Below, one piece after another: positions 8,486-17,300 of a stretch of DNA of 19,560 bases. The stretch spans positions 1 to 19,560 of the forward strand of contig JBFIPX010000050.1 of assembly GCA_041609895.1 (NCBI GenBank), read 5' to 3'. Source of the DNA: JAHHLP01 sp041609895. Its GTDB lineage: Bacteria > Bacteroidota > Rhodothermia > Rhodothermales > JABDKH01. Every line of letters begins with the position of its first letter. Position 1 is the first letter of the stretch. The translations under genes were made by a program, and so were the position numbers. A model generated the notes under the pieces. It ran no database searches and was not told the origin of the DNA. It worked only from the letters and a program-made list of their open reading frames with translations.

Positions 8486-8681
8486 CAATCAGTAGATCGG
8501 TGGGGCTCAGCAATCGCCGGGGGAGTTCTGTGGGTCGGTAACATAAATCATACAGAACCCCGCCGCCTGGATGCTATACTTGCAAACGTGGAGAACGTTC
8601 GAGACAAAAGAATTATGTTGCTTTGAATAGAAATCCTCACTATCCATATCTATTCACCCATTCTGTCGCCCGGTGACCTCC
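8486..8681. promoter_or_regulatory. Divergent promoter region
   Basis: The 196 bases lie between two divergently transcribed genes and are visibly richer in A/T than the coding DNA, particularly 8601-8660. Promoters for both directions must lie here or close by. On the plus strand TATACTTG at 8575-8582 is one base from the Bacteroidota -7 element TAnnTTTG, but I find no matching TTTG at the expected distance upstream. An 8-base perfect palindrome GAACGTTC lies at 8593-8600 and could be half of an operator, though eight bases is weak evidence. No ribosome-binding site stands out on either side. Confidence 0.45.
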
Positions 8682-10670
8682 ATGAGTACCAGTCGAGATC
8701 CGTCCACAACCAAGGGTCCACTTCCGTTGCCGCCGTCGCCCGGTGAGTATCTCGAGCGCGTACCTGTTCTGATCTTCGATGACTCGGCCGACATGGCGAG
8801 GCAGGCGGCACGCCGAATTCAGAACCTTATTGAGGCGAAGACGGCGGTAGGCGACCAGGCTGTTCTAGGCCTTCCGACGGGCTCGACGCCCATCGGTGTG
8901 TATCACGAGCTAATCAGAATGCACCGTGAGGAGGGCCTCGATTTTTCGCACGTGGTCACATTCAATCTTGACGAGTACTACCCGATGAAGCCGGATAGCC
9001 TTCAAAGCTATCGGCGTTTCATGCAGGAGAACCTCTTTGATCACGTCAACATCCCTGCAGGTAACATTCATATCCCGAGCGGAAACATTCCGTACGACGA
9101 GGTGGAAGGACACTGTGCGGAATACGAGCGCAGAATCAGAAAGGCCGGCGGGATCGACCTTCTACTGCTGGGCATCGGTCGCAGCGGTCACATCGGTTTC
9201 AACGAGCCGGGCTCTGAGATTGAGGATCGCACACGACTCATTGTGCTGGACGAGATCACGCGCAAGGATGCGGCCAGCGACTTCTTCGAGGAAAAGTATG
9301 TCCCGAGAGAAGCCATCACGATGGGCGTAGGAACGATTCTGGAAGCGCGGGAGATCATCCTCATGGCCACCGGAGAGCACAAGGCTCCGATCATCAGGCG
9401 GGCGGTAGAGGAAGACCTCAGCACGGACGTGTCTGCGACCTATCTGCAGATGCACCCGAATACCACGTTCTATCTGGATCGGGCCGCTGCCGGCGAACTG
9501 ACGCGCATCAAGACTCCATGGCTCGTGAAGTCGGTGGATTGGGATCGACAAATGTCGAAGAAGGCAGTTATCTGGCTGTCAGAGAAGGTGGGCAAGTCCA
9601 TCTTGAGTCTGGAGGCTTCGGACTTTCACCGCAATCACCTTCATGGCCTGGTGCATTCTCATATGAACGTCGATGATCTCTGTCGGGTCGTCTTTGAGGA
9701 TCTACGTCTTCGTATCAGGTATGCCAAAGACCTGCCGTCACGAAAGAAGGTTGTCGTTTTCAGCCCACACCCGGACGATGATGTGATCTCAATGGGGGGG
9801 ATGCTGCACAAACTCGTTGAGAACGACAACGATATCACGGTCGCCTATATGACGAACGGCTCCGTAGCTGTCTTTGATGGCGACGTGCGGCGGCACCTCC
9901 GTTTCGTGCAGCTGTCGGCCGACCTATTCCTGGATCGTGACACAAGTAACGACGTCAACGAAAGGGCGGAGAGTATTTACGAGTTCATGAGAAGCAAGGA
10001 GCCCGGATCTGTCGATATCGAAGACGTCCAACTTCTCAAGTCCTACATCCGCTACACAGAAGCGATCGCCGCAATTGAGGTCATTGGGCTAGGTTCGACG
10101 AATGCCCGCTTTCTCGACATGCCTTTCTACAAGACGGGCCGGGTCAAGAAGGATCCTATTGACGAAGAGGACGTGGCCATCATTCTACAATTGCTCGAGG
10201 AGATCGAGCCGGACCACATCTTCGTGGCGGGCGACCTCTCGGATCCACACGGGACACACCGGATGTGTTACTCGGCGATTCAGAAGGCGGTCGCCAACTA
10301 CAATGTGAGATTCAATGTATCGTCGGACGGAGCCCGAACGAACGGGTCGGGCGTGCCGCCGATTGCCAACTCAGAGGACGACCGAAGGCCGTTGGTGTGG
10401 TTATACCGCGGAGCGTGGCAGGAGTGGGAGATTGACGTGGCCGATGTCTTCGTTCCACTTTCAAAGGCAGATCTGGATACCAAGATTGAGGCAATCTTCA
10501 AGCACGAAAGCCAGAAGGACCGGGCACTATTTCCCGGCGCATATGACGAGCGCGAATTCTGGCAACGGGCTCGAGATCGAAACCGTAATACGGCGAAAGA
10601 GCTGGACAGTCTGGGTTTACCGGAGTTCTACGCGGCCGAAGCCTACGTGGTCTGCCGGGAGCTGGAATAG
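8682..10670 (+). CDS. NagB-like deaminase domain fused to PIG-L/LmbE deacetylase
   Basis: The 662-residue protein has an N-terminal glucosamine-6-phosphate deaminase-like domain (about 25-285) and a C-terminal PIG-L/LmbE-type domain (about 354-655). NagB converts glucosamine-6-phosphate to fructose-6-phosphate and ammonia; PIG-L enzymes remove N-acetyl groups from GlcNAc-containing substrates. Visible in the first domain are LPTGSTP (sugar-phosphate loop), FNLDEYY with Asp97 (equivalent to E. coli Asp72), and GRSGHIGFNEPGS with His170 and Glu175. The residue matching catalytic Asp141 is Ser168. In the second domain SPHPDDDVISMGG (from 361) is the zinc motif, and SDPHGTHRM near 529 gives the later His ligands. 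This architecture is known from Bacteroides (BT_0258-like proteins, annotated as putative deaminase-like). The ATG at 8682 is preferred over an in-frame GTG at 8673. It is cytoplasmic with no signal peptide, and divergent from the amidase group. Confidence 0.92.
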   Translation: MSTSRDPSTTKGPLPLPPSPGEYLERVPVLIFDDSADMARQAARRIQNLIEAKTAVGDQAVLGLPTGSTPIGVYHELIRMHREEGLDFSHVVTFNLDEYYPMKPDSLQSYRRFMQENLFDHVNIPAGNIHIPSGNIPYDEVEGHCAEYERRIRKAGGIDLLLLGIGRSGHIGFNEPGSEIEDRTRLIVLDEITRKDAASDFFEEKYVPREAITMGVGTILEAREIILMATGEHKAPIIRRAVEEDLSTDVSATYLQMHPNTTFYLDRAAAGELTRIKTPWLVKSVDWDRQMSKKAVIWLSEKVGKSILSLEASDFHRNHLHGLVHSHMNVDDLCRVVFEDLRLRIRYAKDLPSRKKVVVFSPHPDDDVISMGGMLHKLVENDNDITVAYMTNGSVAVFDGDVRRHLRFVQLSADLFLDRDTSNDVNERAESIYEFMRSKEPGSVDIEDVQLLKSYIRYTEAIAAIEVIGLGSTNARFLDMPFYKTGRVKKDPIDEEDVAIILQLLEEIEPDHIFVAGDLSDPHGTHRMCYSAIQKAVANYNVRFNVSSDGARTNGSGVPPIANSEDDRRPLVWLYRGAWQEWEIDVADVFVPLSKADLDTKIEAIFKHESQKDRALFPGAYDEREFWQRARDRNRNTAKELDSLGLPEFYAAEAYVVCRELE

Positions 10671-10838
10671 GCTGGAAAATTACGCGTGGCGGCTGTCGTT
10701 CAGGGACGGCTAACGGCTCGAAGAATTCCCCTTGCCGAAGATGCCGCGCGTTCGTAACCTCACAGAGCAGGAGAGAGTGGCGCGACGGCGAAAGCTGCAC
10801 ACTCAATTGGGAAATATTATTGGCCCATCAGGAATTGT
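10671..10838 (+). other. Intergenic region upstream of the receptor gene
   Basis: These 168 bases hold no convincing gene. A six-pair imperfect hairpin (GCTGTC/GACGGC around 10690-10710) lies just after the NagB-like stop but has no T-run, so I do not call it a terminator. The last 35 bases are AT-rich. AGGA at 10830-10833 is five bases before the receptor ATG and is its likely ribosome-binding site. A promoter for the receptor operon is expected here but I cannot place one. Confidence 0.4.
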
Positions 10839-13800
10839 ATGATCAAGCGCTACTGCATTTCCGTACTGATTACCTCTGTATGCCTGGTCGCTCTGAATGA
10901 TGCCGCCCTCGCCCAGTCTGGCAAGATCGCCGGACGGGTAACAGAGGAGGCCACAGGCGTCGGACTTCCCGGCGTAAATGTCGTCATCCAGGGTACCACA
11001 CAGGGCACCGCCACAGATGTCGATGGCTACTACACGATCCTGAATGTCAAGCCGGGTACGTACTCGCTACGGGTAACATTCATCGGCTACACGCCGGAAG
11101 TCGTGACGGGGGTGCGCGTCAAGATCGACCAGAGCACCACGGTAAATGTTGGGCTCGCCGAGGAGGCGATAGGTATTGACGAAGTGGTGGTCACGGCGGA
11201 CAGGCCAGTCGTGGAGGCCGACGTATCGAACAGCCGTGCCAGCATCGGGGCAGAAGAGATTCAGGAGCTGCCCATCGCGAACGTGTCGGCGGCAGTTGGC
11301 CTCCAAGCCGGAATTCTTAATGGGCTGGATGTACGCGGCTCCGGATCCGACGAGATCTCGTTCATGGTCAACGGTTTGACGCTGCGTGACTCGCGAGACA
11401 ATTCGCCGTTTACCGTTATCAGTCTTAGCTCGATACAGGAAGTGCAGGTGCAGACCGGCGGTTTCAACGCCGAATACGGAAACGTGCAGTCGGGGATCGT
11501 CAACGTCGTAACGAAAGAAGGCTCCACCGATCGATATGAGGTCGACGCCATTGTGCGGTACAGCCCTCCGGCACAGAAGCACTTCGGGGCGCTGGCCAAC
11601 GACTTGAACGCCTATTGGATTCGCCCATACGTCGATCCGGAAGTCGCTTTCACCGGAACAGACAGCGGGGCGTGGGACGAAGCGACGCAAGCCCAGTATC
11701 CCGAGTTTGAAGGATGGATCGCACTCTCCGAGGACCTGCTCAACGACGACGACCCGGCGAACGATCTGTCGCCGGAAGGACTGCAGCGAGCGTTTCTGTG
11801 GCAGCATCGAAAGGAGTTTGAGATCACGGAGCCGGATTATCAGGTCGACATCGGCGTCGGTGGACCTGTTCCGGGCTTTTCGGGCACCTCGCTAAACCCA
11901 CGCTTCTTCGCGTCCTTCCGCAGGGAGCAGGACATGTACCTGATTCCGCTTCACACGGACCGTTTCGAGGAATGGTCAGCACACGGCAAATTGACCTTCG
12001 ATGTCGGAGCCGGCAAGAAACTCTCCTTCGAGTACTTGCAGGGCAGGCAGGAAGGCACAGGCAACGACCGCGGTGGTCAGCCCGGATTCTTCCGCAGTGC
12101 CGCGAGCATTGCGGATCAGCTTTCGCGCGTCAGCTTTATCGAGAGCAGGACATTCTCAACCGATTACTGGGGCCCCAGTCACGTCGACACCCGACTTGTG
12201 GGAGGTAAGTTCACCCACGCCTTGTCGGCCCGCACCTTCTACGAGGTCCAGGCACAGTATTTCTCGAGAGATTACCTGACGGCGCCCGGTCGACTCCGGG
12301 ATGATTCCACGGCCGCCGTAATTATTGGTGGCGTACCGTTTGACGAGTCACCGTTTGGCTTTCAACCGAAACCGACGAGCGGCGTGAACGGATTTCGGAC
12401 CGGCGTGGGCATGAGCAACGCCAGAGACACCAGCTTCGTCGCAACCTGGATGGCACGAGCGGACATTACGAGCCAGCTCACCCGTGTCGTTCAGGGTAAG
12501 GCAGGAATAGAACTGGAGGTCACGGATTCACGAGTCAACTATGGTCGGTTTGACGCTTTTCTCCCCAGCGCCAACTCGCTGTCGAACTGGGATCGCAGTC
12601 CGCGCCGCGCCGCTCTGTATGGGCAGTCGAAGCTCGAGTTCAAGGGGATGATCGCAAACCTCGGACTGCGTCTCGACTATTTCAACGCAGGGGGAGACTG
12701 GTGGGAGTTCGAGCCCTTCACGCAGGCGTTCTCCGGACGGTTCTCGGGCGGCATAGATACGCTGCTTGTACAATCTTCGACCGACCACATCCTCACGCTT
12801 AGTCCAAGGCTCGGAGTCTCCTTTCCTGTAACGGCGACGAGCAAGCTATACTTCAATTACGGTCATTTCCGGCAGCTTCCTGATCCGAATAACATCTTCC
12901 TGTTCAGGGAGGAGACCTTGACCGACCAGATCGTTCGGGTTGGAGATCCAAACAATCCGCTTCCGAAGAACATCGCCTACGAACTGGGCTTCGAGCAGTC
13001 TGTGTTCGACCAGTTCCTCATCAAGGCGGCGGGATACTATAAGGATCAGTCGCTCCGGCCGCGACTCGTTCGTTATCGAAGCAGAGACGGGGAATCGCAG
13101 TACTTTGTGAGTGAGCCGGTCCAGTACGGTGACACCCGGGGTTTCGAGCTGACGCTTGCGAGGAATCGGGGGTCTTGGGTCCGTGGCTTCCTCAACTACA
13201 CGTTCATGGTCGAGACCACGGGCTATTTCGGTCTAGACCAGTTCGACGAAAACCCGACCCGGCAGCGAGAATTTGAGAACAGCGATGCGGAGCGTCGCAA
13301 CCAGCAATCGCGGCCTGTACCACGGCCTTATGGTCGGATGAATCTCATCGTAGAGACTCCTGTCGACTTTGGTCCCAGGTTAGGGAGCACGAACCCTCTA
13401 GGGGACTGGACTCTTAGTCTTCTCGGCTTCTGGCGGTCCGGCTTCCGATTCACGTGGGCGGATGGTGGATTCAATCCCGAGGCGTTGAACAACGTACAGT
13501 TCAAGGACTTCTGGGATTTCGATCTGCGGATCTCGAAGAACTTCGAAATTGCCGGCAACAGAGCCCAGTTCTTTGTCGACATCAGCAACCTGTTTAACCG
13601 CCGTACGCTGAACTTTGACGGCTCCGTCGACGGCTCCGATTTCAACGGCTACATGCGATCGCTACATCTGCCCGAAAGCGAGTTCTACTCAAACATTCCG
13701 GGCGATGACCGGCCCGGCGACTATCGCGACTACGATGTAGCGTATCAGCCGATGCGGGCTATCACTTCGATTGAGGACTTCAGTGAGGGTTCGCCCGCGG

Positions 13801-13994
13801 ATCCAGGTGTAATCTACTATGATCGGTCCACGCAACAATTCATCGAGGTGTCCGGCGAAGGCTTTGCTCAGGTGGACGGTGGTCGGTTGAGCAAGCTGCT
13901 GGAGGACAGGGCCTACATCGACATGCCGAATCAGTCCTATCTTACTTTTCTGAATCCACGTGACGTGTTTTGGGGAATTCGTTTACAGTTTTGA
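10839..13994 (+). CDS. TonB-dependent outer-membrane receptor
   Basis: The 1051-residue protein has a signal peptide (1-25, ALA-QSG) and then a carboxypeptidase-regulatory-like domain (about 28-108; KIAGRVTEEATGVGLPGVNV to LRVTFIGYTP). A TonB-box-like DEVVVTA (114-120) follows, then a plug (about 125-230; LDVRGSGSDEISFMVNG, GGFNAEYGNVQSGIVNVV) and a large 22-strand type barrel ending in aromatic GIRLQF. It would import a ligand across the outer membrane using TonB-ExbBD energy. The start of the barrel carries an acidic stretch (SEDLLNDDDPANDLSPEG). An extra-long segment of about 110 residues (about 920-1035) separates the penultimate strand region (FFVDISNLFNRRTL) from the last strand, and would be extracellular. 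No SusD-like gene follows, so the classical glycan SusCD pair is not supported; the ligand is unknown. It is the first gene of a tight plus-strand group. Confidence 0.93.
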   Translation: MIKRYCISVLITSVCLVALNDAALAQSGKIAGRVTEEATGVGLPGVNVVIQGTTQGTATDVDGYYTILNVKPGTYSLRVTFIGYTPEVVTGVRVKIDQSTTVNVGLAEEAIGIDEVVVTADRPVVEADVSNSRASIGAEEIQELPIANVSAAVGLQAGILNGLDVRGSGSDEISFMVNGLTLRDSRDNSPFTVISLSSIQEVQVQTGGFNAEYGNVQSGIVNVVTKEGSTDRYEVDAIVRYSPPAQKHFGALANDLNAYWIRPYVDPEVAFTGTDSGAWDEATQAQYPEFEGWIALSEDLLNDDDPANDLSPEGLQRAFLWQHRKEFEITEPDYQVDIGVGGPVPGFSGTSLNPRFFASFRREQDMYLIPLHTDRFEEWSAHGKLTFDVGAGKKLSFEYLQGRQEGTGNDRGGQPGFFRSAASIADQLSRVSFIESRTFSTDYWGPSHVDTRLVGGKFTHALSARTFYEVQAQYFSRDYLTAPGRLRDDSTAAVIIGGVPFDESPFGFQPKPTSGVNGFRTGVGMSNARDTSFVATWMARADITSQLTRVVQGKAGIELEVTDSRVNYGRFDAFLPSANSLSNWDRSPRRAALYGQSKLEFKGMIANLGLRLDYFNAGGDWWEFEPFTQAFSGRFSGGIDTLLVQSSTDHILTLSPRLGVSFPVTATSKLYFNYGHFRQLPDPNNIFLFREETLTDQIVRVGDPNNPLPKNIAYELGFEQSVFDQFLIKAAGYYKDQSLRPRLVRYRSRDGESQYFVSEPVQYGDTRGFELTLARNRGSWVRGFLNYTFMVETTGYFGLDQFDENPTRQREFENSDAERRNQQSRPVPRPYGRMNLIVETPVDFGPRLGSTNPLGDWTLSLLGFWRSGFRFTWADGGFNPEALNNVQFKDFWDFDLRISKNFEIAGNRAQFFVDISNLFNRRTLNFDGSVDGSDFNGYMRSLHLPESEFYSNIPGDDRPGDYRDYDVAYQPMRAITSIEDFSEGSPADPGVIYYDRSTQQFIEVSGEGFAQVDGGRLSKLLEDRAYIDMPNQSYLTFLNPRDVFWGIRLQF

Positions 13995-14023
13995 CCCTGC
14001 CGAAGGTTGAGAGCTTGAAAGAG

Positions 14024-16213
14024 ATGTTGATTATTCGATTCGCGCGAAGCCTGGCAGGGGTCACGATATTGATCGCCGCTTTTGTTTTGTTGCCGCAGTC
14101 CGCTCACGCGCAGTTTGCGAACAAGTGGTTGTCGGCGGGGTCGTTGCACAACTGGTATTCGGAGATCGGGAGTGAGCGGGAAGAAGGCGGATTCATTCAG
14201 GAGCAGCAGAGCGGAATGCGCTGGCCGGGCATATACAATTTCCGTGATACCCAGGCCGCGAAAGGGTTCTGGATTGGTGCCCGCAACGTAGCGGACGACA
14301 CCGGGCGAAACTGGTTGCAGCGCGTTGTGCACGTGGGTCCGCGAGCAACCGGTGCCGACGAGTTCTTCCCGATCCGATTCGAGATGGTCAGCCGTTACGA
14401 GCCTCCGGTCGTATTTGTTGACGGCGCGCTATCAGAGGGCACGGCGGCCATGACCAACGACCGCGTCGATCCGACGCTGGTGCCCGATCGCATGATCATC
14501 AACGAGGTCAACACGCTTCTGGGTATTACGATGGAGCGTAAGATCTACCAGTTCAGTCAGGACTATCACGATTCCTATCATGTCCTCGAACACACGTTCA
14601 CGAACACGGGTAATGTCGACGGCGACGACGACATCGAGCTGCCCTCACAGACTTTAGAGGATGTCTATTTCTTCTGGCAGTGGCGATGGTCGGTAGCGGC
14701 GGAATCGCGGTTCGTAATTGGCAACGCTACGGGTTGGGGCAAGAACGCGATGAACGACGCTCGTGGCGACGGCGTCCTTCCTGATCCACCCAATGAGGAC
14801 TTTCGGGCGCAGTTCACATGGCACGGCCACTTTCCCCCGTTCACGCTGTACGATAACGTAGGCGGCCCCATTCTAAAATCCGCTCTTCCGGCGCTGCAGG
14901 TTCAGCCGGCAGATACGCTCGGTCGGCTCGGTGCGTCCGCGTTTGTCGGACATGTAGTGTTGCACGCGGACACGTCGCCGTCCGACCCCGCGGACGATCG
15001 TTCACAACCGACAACAACCACCTGGTTTGACTCCGACGAACCGTTCACTTCTCAGAACAGCGCTTTTAATCCGACCAGTATGTCGGTCGAGTACAACCTG
15101 ATGTCGAGTGGCCATAAGAGCCCTCGTCACGCTTGGGCTGTTGAACCGTCGGGGATGGAGGGTTGGCTGGATCCATCGGCGGATCCGTCGCAGGGAAAGC
15201 CGGGAGGCGCTTCGCACGCGGCCGGATTTGGACCGTATACGCTCGCGCCGGGTGAGAGCGTAACGATCATCTTTGCGGAGGCGATTAACGGCTTGAGTCG
15301 GGAAGAGAATACGCGCGTCGGTCGTGCCTATCAACGAGGTCAACTGACCGATCTCCAGAAGAACGAGATCGTCTTCCAAAGCCGGGACTCGCTGTTCATG
15401 ATGTACCGGCGAGCACTGGCCAATTTTGAATCGGGATGGAATATACCGCGGGCGCCTTATCCGCCAAGTCAGTTCAGCGTCAACTCCGGCGGAGATCGCA
15501 TTAGCCTCGAATGGGACGTATTTGATGATGGTCCTTCGGTTGATCGTTTCGAAATTTTCCGCGCTCTTGGAGACGTTGACAGCACGTATACGCTGATTCA
15601 TACGGCGTCGGCCTCGGATAGGACCTTCGATGACACTACGCCGATTCGCGGGATCGACTACTTCTATTATATCCAGGCGGTTGGATTGCGTGGCGACAAC
15701 GATGGCACAGGCAGTACGCCATCCGGCGTGGCGCTACGCAGCAGCCGATACTATACACAGACGTATGAGCCGGCGCGCCTGCGACGACAGGCCGGTACCT
15801 CCTTCGACGACCGCCCGTGTCCGCCGGGTGAGGAATTCCGATGTATCGTAGATGTAGAGACAGGTGATCTCATCCTGCCGGGCCTCCGCATCGTCCCGAA
15901 CCCGTTTCATCTCGGAGCTGATCAAAACCTGCGTTTTCCCGACCAGACAGACAAGCTCGCCTTCTTCAATGTCCCGGGATTCTGTAGGATCGAAATATTC
16001 ACAGAGCTCGGAGAGCTGGTCGACGTCGTCGAACACAACGACGGAAGCGGAGACGAATTTTGGGACCACACAACCGCCTCACGGCAGATCGTAGCGAGCG
16101 GCGTCTACATTGCGGTCGTGACGGTCACGCAGGACATTGAGGATCCGGCCACCGGCGAACTGCGGTTCAGGAAGGGTGAAAAGGCCATTCGCAAGTTCAT
16201 CATCATTCGATAG
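14024..16213 (+). CDS. Secreted protein with fibronectin-like and T9SS-like C-terminus, unknown function
   Basis: The protein is 729 residues. The frame is open from a TTG at 13970 inside the receptor gene, but the ATG at 14024 follows GAAAGAG and begins a clean signal peptide (1-29, ending SAHA-QFAN), so it is the start. Residues 30-475 show no family I recognise: they are rich in Trp, Phe, Asp and Asn, with stretches such as HNWYSEIGSEREEGG, YHVLEHTFTNTGN and FFWQWRWSV. Residues about 479-555 look like a fibronectin type III-type beta domain (SLEWDVFDDGPSVDRFEIFR to YFYYIQAVG). The last 110 residues resemble a T9SS type A-like domain (LRIVPNPFHLG, FFNVPGFCRIEIFTELGELV, ASGVYIAVVTV). The gene follows the receptor stop by 29 bases and precedes the PorV-like gene by 29, so they are probably one operon. 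It may be the surface partner of the receptor; this is inference. Confidence 0.85.
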   Translation: MLIIRFARSLAGVTILIAAFVLLPQSAHAQFANKWLSAGSLHNWYSEIGSEREEGGFIQEQQSGMRWPGIYNFRDTQAAKGFWIGARNVADDTGRNWLQRVVHVGPRATGADEFFPIRFEMVSRYEPPVVFVDGALSEGTAAMTNDRVDPTLVPDRMIINEVNTLLGITMERKIYQFSQDYHDSYHVLEHTFTNTGNVDGDDDIELPSQTLEDVYFFWQWRWSVAAESRFVIGNATGWGKNAMNDARGDGVLPDPPNEDFRAQFTWHGHFPPFTLYDNVGGPILKSALPALQVQPADTLGRLGASAFVGHVVLHADTSPSDPADDRSQPTTTTWFDSDEPFTSQNSAFNPTSMSVEYNLMSSGHKSPRHAWAVEPSGMEGWLDPSADPSQGKPGGASHAAGFGPYTLAPGESVTIIFAEAINGLSREENTRVGRAYQRGQLTDLQKNEIVFQSRDSLFMMYRRALANFESGWNIPRAPYPPSQFSVNSGGDRISLEWDVFDDGPSVDRFEIFRALGDVDSTYTLIHTASASDRTFDDTTPIRGIDYFYYIQAVGLRGDNDGTGSTPSGVALRSSRYYTQTYEPARLRRQAGTSFDDRPCPPGEEFRCIVDVETGDLILPGLRIVPNPFHLGADQNLRFPDQTDKLAFFNVPGFCRIEIFTELGELVDVVEHNDGSGDEFWDHTTASRQIVASGVYIAVVTVTQDIEDPATGELRFRKGEKAIRKFIIIR

Positions 16214-16242
16214 ACGGAGCGTCAGGCAAAACGGTTACCGCG

Positions 16243-17295
16243 ATGACATCATCTCTGCGACATAGAGCCGGCCTGTTGGCAATTGCAGTGAGCCTCGTGC
16301 TCCCAGCCCTGACGACCACCTCCTATGCTCAGCTGAACGAGAACCGCGAGAAGCGAGCACAGACCGGCTTCAAGTTTCTCAGTGTCTCGACGCACCCGCG
16401 TGCCGCTGCGTTGGGAGATGCAATGACCGCTGTTGAGGGGGGCGCCTGGATGATGTTCTACAATCCAGCGGGAATGGCACATCAAGGCGACCGTCTCTCT
16501 GTTGTCCTGGGAACGACGCAATGGATTGCCGGAATCGATTACAGCGTGGCTGCGCTGTCCTTCCGGCCCTTCGGCGGCCGTTTCGGCATTCTCGGCTTCA
16601 CCATTCGGTCAGTCGACTATGGTTCAATCCAGGGTGCAGTTCGAGCCGACAACGAACAAGGCTTCGTCGACACCCCCAAGCTTGACCCGACGGCTTTGAG
16701 CATTGGGGTTGGGTATGCGAGGGCGCTGACGGATCGTTTCTCGATCGGGGCCCACGTGAAATACGCGTCCCAGGACCTTGGCAGCACGGCGCTGAGCGGG
16801 ACGTTCAGCGATGGCGTGTTCACTGCGGAGTCGACGAGTGACGACAACGTCGGCGTGTTGGCATTCGACTTCGGCATGCTCTACAAGACCGGTTTCCGTA
16901 GCCTCAACTTTGCCGTTGCGGCGCGTAATTTCTCGGAAGAGATCGAATATGTGTCCGAGAGCTTCCAGCTTCCGCTTACGCTGAAGATCGGCGTTTCCAT
17001 GGATCTGGTAGACCTGATGCCGAGCGTGTCAGAGTCGCACCAGATTTTACTCGCCGTGGAAGCGGAGAACCCGCGGGACTTTTCTGAGAATGTGAAGACG
17101 GGGCTGGAATACACGTTCCTGAACACGCTTTCGTTGCGGGCCGGCTATATCGTTCCGACAGATGAGCAGGGAATCAGTCTGGGCGCCGGTCTTGGTCAGG
17201 ATCTCGGTGGCCTCCGGCTCCAGGCGGACTACGCCTATACGGATTTCGGAGTGTTTTCCGACGTCCACCGTATCTCTTTCCAATTCTCCTTCTAG
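16243..17295 (+). CDS. PorV/UPF0164-family outer-membrane barrel protein
   Basis: The protein is 350 residues with a signal peptide (1-29, SYA-QLNE). The mature start has the family signature FLSVSTHPRAAALGDAMTAV followed by MFYNPAGMA, as in PorV, PorQ and other UPF0164 proteins, which are FadL-like barrels. Alternating hydrophobic strands run to the C-terminus, which ends in SFQFSF with the aromatic last residue typical of outer-membrane barrels. PorV shuttles T9SS cargo to the attachment complex in Bacteroidota, while other members have unknown roles. Many paralogues exist per genome, so this one need not be the T9SS shuttle itself. Its position directly after a gene with a T9SS-like tail makes a role in export or surface assembly of that protein attractive. 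It is five bases before the next start. Confidence 0.88.
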   Translation: MTSSLRHRAGLLAIAVSLVLPALTTTSYAQLNENREKRAQTGFKFLSVSTHPRAAALGDAMTAVEGGAWMMFYNPAGMAHQGDRLSVVLGTTQWIAGIDYSVAALSFRPFGGRFGILGFTIRSVDYGSIQGAVRADNEQGFVDTPKLDPTALSIGVGYARALTDRFSIGAHVKYASQDLGSTALSGTFSDGVFTAESTSDDNVGVLAFDFGMLYKTGFRSLNFAVAARNFSEEIEYVSESFQLPLTLKIGVSMDLVDLMPSVSESHQILLAVEAENPRDFSENVKTGLEYTFLNTLSLRAGYIVPTDEQGISLGAGLGQDLGGLRLQADYAYTDFGVFSDVHRISFQFSF

Positions 17296-17300
17296 CTGTG

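Noticed and set aside
11067..11807. A 246-residue minus-strand frame in the receptor gene
   Set aside because: It is antisense to the regulatory-like and plug domains, which are clearly conserved on the plus strand.
10839..13994. Classical SusC of a SusCD glycan-uptake pair
   Set aside because: No SusD-like gene follows, and the neighbours are a secreted protein, a PorV-like barrel and an IPT lipoprotein.
13970..14023. TTG start for the 729-residue protein within the receptor gene
   Set aside because: It would add 18 residues before an otherwise complete signal peptide; the ATG at 14024 has a better ribosome-binding site.
15002..15601. A 199-residue minus-strand frame in the 729-residue protein gene
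   Set aside because: Antisense shadow; the plus-strand product has a signal peptide and recognisable C-terminal domains.
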